This document shows, in pieces, positions 18,800 through 25,671 of a stretch of DNA of 25,671 nucleotides. The DNA is from a virus: IMG/VR virus record IMGVR_UViG_3300005915_000102, positions 1 to 25,671 of that record; one strand, written 5' to 3'. Under the pieces are notes generated by a model. It ran no database searches. It was not told the origin of the DNA and saw nothing but the letters and a program-made list of their open reading frames with translations. How positions within the stretch are numbered: position 1 is the first letter of the stretch; each line of letters starts with the position of its first letter. The position numbers were made by a program, and so were the translations under genes.

Positions 18800-18899
18800 A
18801 AATATTGATGGGTTGCTTAGGTTTTCCGCTCTTGTTCTCCTTTGTGACCCTGATTAATAAACAGGAGTATTCACTTTTAACTTTTAAACAAGAGAAAAA
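18800..18899 (+). other. Leader before the tail chaperone gene
   Basis: 100 bases without an assigned gene. It contains ATGGGTTGC at 18808, like the ATGGGTTGT at 13459, and a pyrimidine-rich tract. CTCTTG (18829-18834) can pair with CAAGAG (18889-18894), directly upstream of the next ATG, and CTCC (18837-18840) with GGAG (18864-18867). A 48-codon frame from 18808 overlaps the chaperone gene; it looks unlike a protein and is not called. Confidence 0.35.
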
Positions 18900-19157
18900 A
18901 TGCAAATTAACTGAAAAGAAATCACAATCAAAAAAGTCTATACGAGAGGTATAGATAAACAATACAATGAGATACTATTTAAAAATTCGTGAACAGATGG
19001 GGAAGATTTTAAAATAAATCCCACCAACTTCCAACTAGCGAATGATTTTTTGGTTAAAGAAATGGCAGGATTTTCAGAGAAAGAAATAGATGATATGCCT
19101 ATACAGGACTACGATAAAATTTTGGAAGCTATCTTGGCAATCAAAAACCCCAAATAG
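18900..19157 (+). CDS. Tail assembly chaperone (G-like, short product)
   Basis: 85 aa, ending TAG. It sits between tail tube and tape measure genes, where siphoviruses encode the G / G-T chaperones that hold the tape measure protein during tail assembly. The product is a small helix-rich protein with the charged motif KEMAGFSEKEIDDMPIQDYDKI near its end, like the C-terminal helices of such proteins. The next frame (-1) is open downstream without its own start, see the frameshift extension. Confidence 0.7.
19146..19157 (+). other. Candidate -1 programmed frameshift site
   Basis: The zero frame reads AAC CCC AAA TAG. After a slip on CCC at CCCC, the ribosome would re-read the last C and continue in the -1 frame. 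An earlier possibility is C-AAA-AAC at 19142-19148. Neither is a perfect X-XXY-YYZ heptamer, but both lie just before the zero-frame stop, which could also stimulate slippage. Confidence 0.45.
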
Positions 19158-19396
19158 GCAATGATATAATTAATTGATTTATAAAAACTTTGAGGACTTG
19201 AAGTTGAGTCAGTAAATATCATAGGGATTATATTTTGATAAAAGAGTTATATCATTGCAGTCCTAGCGAATTGGAACTCCAAGACGAACATATATTATCT
19301 TTGCATTACAATATGATTATGCAAGAAAGAAAAGAGAATTTGATAGAAATGGAAAGAGAAAAACAGAGAGCAGCTTCATCTCATAAAAAGAAATAA
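19151..19396 (+). CDS. Frameshift extension of tail chaperone (G-T like)
   Basis: The -1 frame runs from the slip site to TAA at 19394-19396, with no start codon suited to independent use. It gives about 81 extra residues, making a product near 165 aa. The extension contains a YHRDYILIKELYHCSPSE segment and a highly charged C-terminal helix (MEREKQRAASS), very like T domains of phage tail chaperones. The TTG start of the tape measure gene follows 1 base after the stop. Frameshifting is inferred from layout, not measured. Confidence 0.6.
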
Positions 19397-19397
19397 T

Positions 19398-21665
19398 TTG
19401 GCCTCAACTGATTACAACATAGAGCTGATACTAACAGCACAAGACAACATAAGTAAAGCATTAAAAAAAGTTAATGCAGAATTAAATAAAATGAAAAAAA
19501 AATCCAATTCAGCAGGAGCTAGTGTAAAAAAAGCAAATAATAGTATGTGAAAATCTTTTGATAAACTTAAAGGACAATTGATTGCAGTTTTCGCAGTGAA
19601 AGCAGTAGTCAATTTTTGAAAAGAGATGTTATCAGTAGGTACTAATTTAGATTTGATGTGAAAAAAGGCTGATGTAGTATTATGAAAGTTTAGAGGAGAT
19701 GTGGAAGCTACTGCACAAGATGTAGCGAGAAGTATGGGTATGACTAATATGCAATTTGTGACTGCGACGACTAATATGGCAGATTTATTAGTACCTATGA
19801 AATTTACTAGAGAGGAAGCTGTAAAGATGGCTACTGAAACTACTAAACTTGCAGGTGCATTATCTGAATGGAGTGCAGGAAAATATACAGCAGCAGAAGC
19901 TAGTGAAATTATGGCTAAAGCAATGTTAGGTGAAACAGAACAATTGAAACAGATGGGTATTAAAATAGACCAAAGTTCTCCATTATTCAATGCTAGAATA
20001 AAACAAATAATGGAAACCACAGGAGTGACTTTGGAGCAAGCTAGGGCTATGGATATACAACAACAAATTTTTGATAAATCTACGGATGCACAGGCAGCGT
20101 ATGCAGATTGAGCGTGAAGTGCAGCGAGGAGACAAGCTGAATTAAGTGCTAGTATGCAGGAACTTAAAGAAAGATTAGCGGTTGCATTATTACCTGCTTT
20201 TGAAAGATTAGTAGAAATATGATTAAAAGTTGCTTCTGTTATCGAGAAACTTACTTGATGAGGAAACGCTTTACACCAAGAAGTTAAAAAAATTGATAAA
20301 GAATATGTGGAACTTAATTGAGAATTAAGTGTTCATAAAAGTGCGTTGGAGAAAAGTGAACTTGCTACCAAGAATTTAAAAAATCAAAAAGAGCGAGGAA
20401 TAATAACTGAAATTGCTTATAATAAAGCTACTGGTGAAGCGACAAATACTATAGTCACAGAAACCAGAGCTATAATTCAAAATACTAAAGTTGTTATTAG
20501 AAATAGAATAGAGAAACTAAAATCTTTACAAGCTGAATATGAAGAATTACAAAAGGTTGATGAAAAAACATTAGAATTATGAGGAGATGTACAATGACAA
20601 TGACAAATAATGAATGTAGCGTATGCACAAATAAAACAAAAATTATGAGAAGTCACAGCAGAGATGTGAGGTTATTGAATGCAGGTAGCAGAAGCAGAAC
20701 TAACATTAAAAAATTTATGAGTTGCTTGAGTTGAAGCATATGATTGAATAAGCGAGGCGGCAGAAGATGTGGTGACTGCTACTGGTAATATTGAAAAAGC
20801 AACAGAAACAACTTTCAAAGATTTTGGTACAGATGTAGAAAATGTTGTAAAAAATATGTTAGAATTACAACAAGAGGTGGTTGATTTACAAACAGCACTA
20901 AATAATTTATGAGTATCAGAAACAGAAGATGTGGCAAAAAGATATATAGAAGCACAAGCAGAGATGGCGAAAATAAAAGAACAGTTATGAGATACTGGTA
21001 CTTCAGACGATGATAAGATAAAGCTATTACAAGAACAAAAACATCTACAAGAAGAAATAGCGATTGCTTTCAGATGATTAAGTGAAGAACAATCAGCGTT
21101 ATTAGAAGAACAGATAGCAGAGCAAGAAAGATATAACGCTCTTACAGGAATAGAAAAAATTAGAGAAGATTATGCAGAAAAAAGACTTGCAATAGAAGAT
21201 GAACTTAATGCAAAAATTGAAGCACTTAATACCGAGGCGGATAAATTACAAGAACTTATGTCCTCTAAACAGGCTTTAGAAAAGGCTTGGATGCTGCAAT
21301 TAGCAAATGACCAAAAAGTGCAAGTTGATTGGTATAATGCACAAATAGCGTTAGCACGCACATTAGCAAAGGCAAGAGCTTCACTATCAAAATGAGGCGG
21401 TAGTAGTTGATGAGGAGTGAGTTGAGCGAGGGCAGATGGTTGACCTGTATCGAGAGGTAGTACATATCTTGTTGGAGAGAGGTGACCTGAATTATTTGTG
21501 CCTAATAGTTCTTGAACTATTGTGCCTAATAATGAAACGACTAACAATAATTGAGTAAGTATAAGTGTTGCCAGTTTGGTAGTAAGAGAGGAAGCAGATA
21601 TATGATTGATTGCTGCGGAGTTAGCTAGACAGATAGAATTAGATAGACTTTATAATATAAAATAA
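19398..21665 (+). CDS. Tape measure protein
   Basis: 755 aa from a TTG start (19398), chosen because the N-terminal STDYNIELILTAQDN pattern is typical of tape measure proteins and no ATG exists before residue 31. The middle is long, helical and repetitive in Glu, Lys and Gln, with coiled coils at about 300-360 and 500-650. The C-terminal part carries the family-typical GGPVSRGSTYLVGERGPELF and a following VPNN. This protein sets tail length; at the usual 1.5 A per residue, about 110 nm. Many glycines are TGA, including most in the late Gly-rich loop. Confidence 0.85.
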
Positions 21666-21671
21666 AACTAT

Positions 21672-22502
21672 ATGTTTTGATGAGGATTGTTTTGATGAAT
21701 ACTATTTTGAGGTTGAGCTGTGCCATACGATGCAGGAACTCCAAGTATTTTTGTGTTCAATTGATATTCATTACATAATTCTGATTGAAGCGTAAGGGTT
21801 AAAAATAGTAATCACGACGACTTATGAAGCATAGATTTAGATACTTACAATACTCCTAGATTGGATTGAGGTGGGGTATTATGACATTATTATAGGAAGA
21901 AACAAATTGTTTTAGATATATCATTAAGTGCAACAACACCTGCACTCTTGAATACTTTGATAGATACTTTCAAAAAGAATACCAGAGAAACAGAATGACG
22001 ATTCGAAGTATATTTGGATTGAGAAACACGCAGGGTGACCGCCAGTATAACGAACCTCAAATTTAATCGTAAATACCATATGATTAATTTTGTGCAAGAT
22101 GTACAAATAACTTTCTCTACAATGGACCCGCATTGGTCGGAAAAAACAGCTACAAGTAAATCATATCTAGCAATAGCGGCAGATTTAAATGAGGAAATAA
22201 GTAATGACGGTAATGTAGGAGTATACCCTAAATTCTATTTTATCTTTGGGACTGTTGGTGCATTAGGAACATTGGCTATAACTATGTGAGGGTACACAAT
22301 AACTATAACTCAAACAATAGCCACTTGATGAATACTTATAATTGATTGAGAAAATAAAGAGGTGACTTATAATGCAACTGCGATAGATTATACAGGAACA
22401 TTCCCACTACTGGAAGTATGAGCGAACCCTATAACTTTTGATTTTGGGGCAGGTTCATATGTTTGTGATATAGCGGTAATTTATTATGAAAAATTTAGAT
22501 AA
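21672..22502 (+). CDS. Distal tail protein (Dit-like)
   Basis: 276 aa. It directly follows the tape measure gene, as Dit does. A Gly-rich N-terminus (residues 2-14, glycines nearly all TGA) precedes the N-terminal domain with the RKKQIVLDISLSA strand pattern of Dit ring proteins; the middle has FVQDVQITFSTMDPHWSE, very like the end of a Dit N-terminal domain; the second half is a galectin-like beta region. By my count 18 of 32 glycines are TGA. The stop overlaps the next ATG (TAATG). Confidence 0.75.
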
Positions 22503-23530
22503 TGCTTAAAAGATTTGAGATTAAAACTTATACATTTGGTTGAGTCCTTAAACATACTATTGCTCCTAATATAGTGATGTCAGAAATTTCTTTTAGTCAA
22601 ACAATGAATTGAGGACAATGACAATTAGTTATAAAATTAGATGCAGCATTCAACACTACGGATTATTTAGTTGGAGATTTAATAAGGATTTGGGAATATG
22701 ATGAAAACGAAAAGAGTGGAAGAAAAATATATTATGGATTTGTTAGTAAGATTTGAAGAGTTCAAGACACCAGTTCTGAATATATAGAACTTGTTTGTTT
22801 GTGAATAGGTTGACTACTTAATGATGTCCTTTTTTATTATACTGGAGTTTATAATCCTACAATTAATGATGACCCTGCCAATATAATAAAAGCGGCTATT
22901 GATTTCTTTAATACTATGTACTCTTGAACACTTATCTCTTATGCTTGATGACACATAGATACTTACTGAACTAGCGTAAATCTTTCTTATAGTTATCAAT
23001 CTTGTTTTTCTGTTATAAAAAAGGCGGTAGACACCACAGACTACTGGCGGTATATTGATGCTGATGGAGAGTTTTGGTTTAAAGCTAAGCCTGCAACCGC
23101 AACACATTCTTTAACAATGCAAAAGAATGTAGAGAAAATTATTCTGAAAGAAGATTTAGAAACTATGGTAAACAAATATTATCTAAGTTGGAGTTGAGGT
23201 GCTACTGGGCAATATGCTGATATGACTAGTGTTTGATTGTATTGACGAAGAGAGAAAACAGGTTCTGCCACAGAAGCAGCGGACAGTGCAGCAAGAGACG
23301 CACTTTGAAATAGTTATCTAGCAGAGAATAAAGATGCTAAGAGTGATATAAGTATAGTGGTTAATAGTAAATATGATATAGAAACAATTAAACCAGGCGA
23401 TACAATCAAGGTTATGAATATAGATTATACGATAGATAATATACAAGTATTGAAAACTAATTATAAAATAGACAATATGATATTGAGTTTAGATAAATTA
23501 GTCACATTTGGGGACGAAGTTATAGGATAG
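22502..23530 (+). CDS. Baseplate hub-like tail protein
   Basis: 342 aa. The order is like that of siphovirus tail hub (Tal-type, ReqiPepy6 gp37-like) proteins: N-terminal strands with VLKHTIAPN, ISFSQT and a QLVIKLD strand, then DLIRIWEYDENEKSGR and FVSKIG, a YYTGVYNP segment, the DTTDYWRYIDADGEFWFKA motif, and the final GDTIKVMNIDYTIDNIQVLKT strand pair, which is a close match to the family's closing barrel. It binds Dit and closes the tail tip. Long C-terminal extensions with lysin are absent. Confidence 0.7.
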
Positions 23531-23533
23531 ATA

Positions 23534-23560
23534 TTGCATTATTTCAAAAATGGTTATACT
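23534..23560 (+). promoter_or_regulatory. Possible promoter before the tail fibre gene
   Basis: TTGCAT (23534-23539) and TATACT (23555-23560) are 15 bases apart, in the 58-base gap upstream of 23589. The -10 is the same as that before the portal gene. Spacing is shorter than ideal, so the call is tentative. Confidence 0.3.
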
Positions 23561-23588
23561 AATTTTAGATTTATAATTTATATTTATT

Positions 23589-25544
23589 ATGGCATTAAAA
23601 GACTATCAAGCATACAACAACGCAAGAAGTGCGGTAGTAGGTACATTAGGTGCTTCGTGACTTTCTCTAATATGCACAACTGGAGAGGGTGCATTATTCC
23701 CTTCTGTCTACCCTTATCTCTTATTTCTAGAGCGTTATGTGAATTGAGAGGTGACAAAAAGAGAAGTTGTAAATGTGACTAATAGAGCCGCAGATGTTTT
23801 TACTATTACTAGAAGTGCAGGTTATTGTGTGGGTGATGACACCGCCAGTCCTAAGACAAGAGTAAATACAGCATTTTCTTTTGTGGATTGAGATTACATA
23901 AGTTTGTATGTAGGAGCAGGAATACTAGATGATTTGAATGATGAGTTAGTTAGATTAGAGGCAAACAAAGCAAATATAGAAGATATACAGAATGGTACTT
24001 ATGTTTATCAATCAAGTTCTACTGGTACAGATGCTTATGCAATAACAACAACACCTGCTATAAGTGCCTATGCAGTATGACAATGTTTTAAATTTATGGC
24101 TGATGTAGCGAACACTGGGGCTGCAACATTGAATATATGTAGTAAAGGTGCTATCACTATAAAAAAAGGACACGATATAGATTTGGCTGATTGAGATATA
24201 GAAGCAAACCAAATAGTGACTGTAAGTTATGATTGAACAAATTTCCAGATGGATAGCCAAGTGGCTACCATAGCAAATATTGATGTCCATTGACAGACAG
24301 AGAAAGAATATATGTTAGATGATGACGAAATAATTATTGCAGATAGTGAGAATAGTTTTGCAAATAGGAGAGTGACTTATAAAAATAGCAAATCATATTG
24401 ACTAGCAAATCGTGATTTTATCACTGCGGAAGCACTAACAGCGTGAATGTGTATTTTTCTAGAACCACCTACAACTTTTGCTTTGGCTACAACAGAGCAA
24501 GAAATTGGAGATGCGGCAGCAAACACAAGGTATGCTTTTAGGGTATATTGAAATGGGGTATCGATGACTACTATGAAGATGTCGTTGATGAAAGTCACAG
24601 CTCCTAGCGTTAATTTATGAATAAGAATAGAGACAGATAATGCCGGTGAACCTAGTGGTACACTAGCAGATGCAAATGCTTATGCTACCATTGCTGTTGG
24701 AGATTTAGGGGCAGCATTAGCAGATGAAGTAGTGACATTTGCTGGAGCATTTACTCCTGCTAAATGAACAGTATATCGAGTAGTATTGTTTGCAGGAACA
24801 TATTGAGCTGAAACAGTTAATGCAGTAAATTATTATAAGATAGGACAATATACAAATCTTACTAACACTAGAATAAATTTATTAGAAAATGCTTGACGAA
24901 GTGCGGGTGGTAATACTCTATATACAACATACTACGATGCAGATTGATTATATGATTATGTCTATGCTAAAGCAGATGCAACTTATGATTATACACTTCC
25001 TCAAACACAAAGAATAATAAATGACACTTTTGCAATAGGTAGCATACCAACTTATGATAACAGATGATTTACAAAAACTTTGACTGTTGCACAAGGAGAA
25101 TCGATGTATTTAACTGATACACCTTGAGTATTAGGAACAACTCCTTGAACTGAATTAGTACATATAGGGTATTGTGAATATGTAAACGAATTATTATTAG
25201 ACACAGAAGTTTATTTACACTCTCGAATAGAAGATGTAGCAAGTAGAGGTGCAGCTGGAACAACATACGGAACAACAATACAAATACTTAGAGAGCAAAT
25301 AGTATCGATAAGGATGTGAGCGGCAGGAACAATAGGGACAGGGTGAACACACGCAACAGCTTCTTTTGAGGTAAGTTATGATTGAAGCACGCGAACAACA
25401 GTCGCTTCACAAACTCAATGAGAAAGTACATCGGAAGCGGTTAAAAATGTTTCATATAATATGCCTAGATGAATGTACATAAGAGGAAATGCAACAGTTA
25501 ATTCAACAGGGAATGCAAGTGTTAGAGTAATGTATCAAGGATAA
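23589..25544 (+). CDS. Tail fibre / receptor-binding protein candidate
   Basis: 651 aa, one frame from ATG to TAA with many TGA glycines. Residues 1-120 form an N-terminal domain (LKDYQAYNNARSAVVGTLGA at the start) of the kind that attaches fibres or tip proteins, closed by a short coiled coil (LNDELVRLEANKANIED). Around 150-220 is the familiar fibre repeat GQCFKFMADVANTGAATLNI to VTVSYDGTNFQM. The rest is beta-rich, with alternating Gly, Thr and Tyr up to the C-terminus. It is the likely host-recognition protein. The structure of the C-terminal half is not recognised. Confidence 0.72.
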
Positions 25545-25587
25545 ACCAAACATAAAATAAACTTTTAACTATTAAATTATTTTAAAA

Positions 25588-25671
25588 ATGTCTAGTATTA
25601 ATGTATCGTGAGCGGTTTACAAAGCGTGAGAACAAATAAGTGGATGAGGAGTTGTAGCGACAGCGGCAGGA
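25588..25671 (+). CDS. Start of a further tail gene (partial)
   Basis: ATG after an AT-rich, Shine-Dalgarno-free leader; 28 codons before the window ends, four of the glycines being TGA. The fragment is Gly/Ala/Val-rich. Its place after the fibre gene suggests a second tail or lysis-related gene. No more can be said. Confidence 0.55.

Noticed and set aside
19091-19396. Independent ATG start at 19091 for the second chaperone frame
   Set aside because: It would add a basic, Trp-rich, non-family N-terminus overlapping the first gene; a frameshift gives a sensible joined protein.
1-25671. Many short genes broken by TGA, looking like widespread pseudogenes
   Set aside because: Each break is at TGA and vanishes when TGA is read as Gly; TAA/TAG and frame remain intact across whole protein families.
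1-25671. TGA as tryptophan (code 4)
   Set aside because: TGG is used at conserved Trp, and TGA sits at invariant glycines such as HGH, GGEP and GHGR.
1-25671. CRISPR array, insertion sequence or attachment site
   Set aside because: No spaced repeats, transposase motifs or integrase gene seen in this window.

Overview
The window is part of a tailed-phage (or prophage) genome that reads TGA as glycine, which is genetic code 25 of the candidate phyla Absconditabacteria (SR1) and Gracilibacteria. With TGA as a stop, nearly every gene breaks into short pieces. With TGA as Gly and only TAA/TAG as stops, the + strand becomes an almost gap-free series of about 33 genes. TGA falls on glycines that are invariant in known families: the HGH motif of QueD, the GGEP and QGEGP motifs of QueE, the SGG P-loop of QueC, and the FolE zinc-site region. 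TGG still encodes Trp at the conserved WCD of QueE, so TGA is not Trp here. The DNA is AT-rich, all genes are on the + strand, and most leaders lack a Shine-Dalgarno sequence. A phage of an SR1/Gracilibacteria-type host is the simplest reading; the exact host cannot be seen from this sequence.

Region 1 (1-5606): two small unknown genes, then a tight cassette queD - folE - phosphoribosyltransferase - queE - queC - TGT/DpdA-like transglycosylase - SPL-like radical SAM protein - ParB-like protein. FolE, QueD, QueE and QueC together convert GTP to preQ0. The TGT-superfamily protein could place that base (or a derivative) in DNA, as phage DpdA proteins do. The radical SAM and ParB-like genes may tailor or assist the modification. 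This is most likely a 7-deazaguanine genome-modification (anti-restriction) system, here in a phage with a reassigned stop codon.

Region 2 (5628-8445): DNA packaging. A candidate small terminase, a 136-nt tRNA-like element with an unresolved anticodon arm, the large terminase, and two unknown genes, closed by an intrinsic terminator (8468-8496).

Region 3 (8569-18799): head and neck. Portal, Mu F/SPP1 gp7-like minor head protein, HK97-type prohead protease with a very long acidic (scaffold-like) C-terminus, major capsid protein, an HNH homing endonuclease behind a structured leader, head-tail connector genes, tail tube protein and a further virion protein.

Region 4 (18900-25671): a siphovirus-type tail. 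Tail assembly chaperone with a probable -1 frameshift extension, tape measure protein, distal tail protein, hub-like protein, a large tail fibre/receptor-binding candidate, and the start of another gene cut by the window edge. Replication and lysis genes are not in the window.
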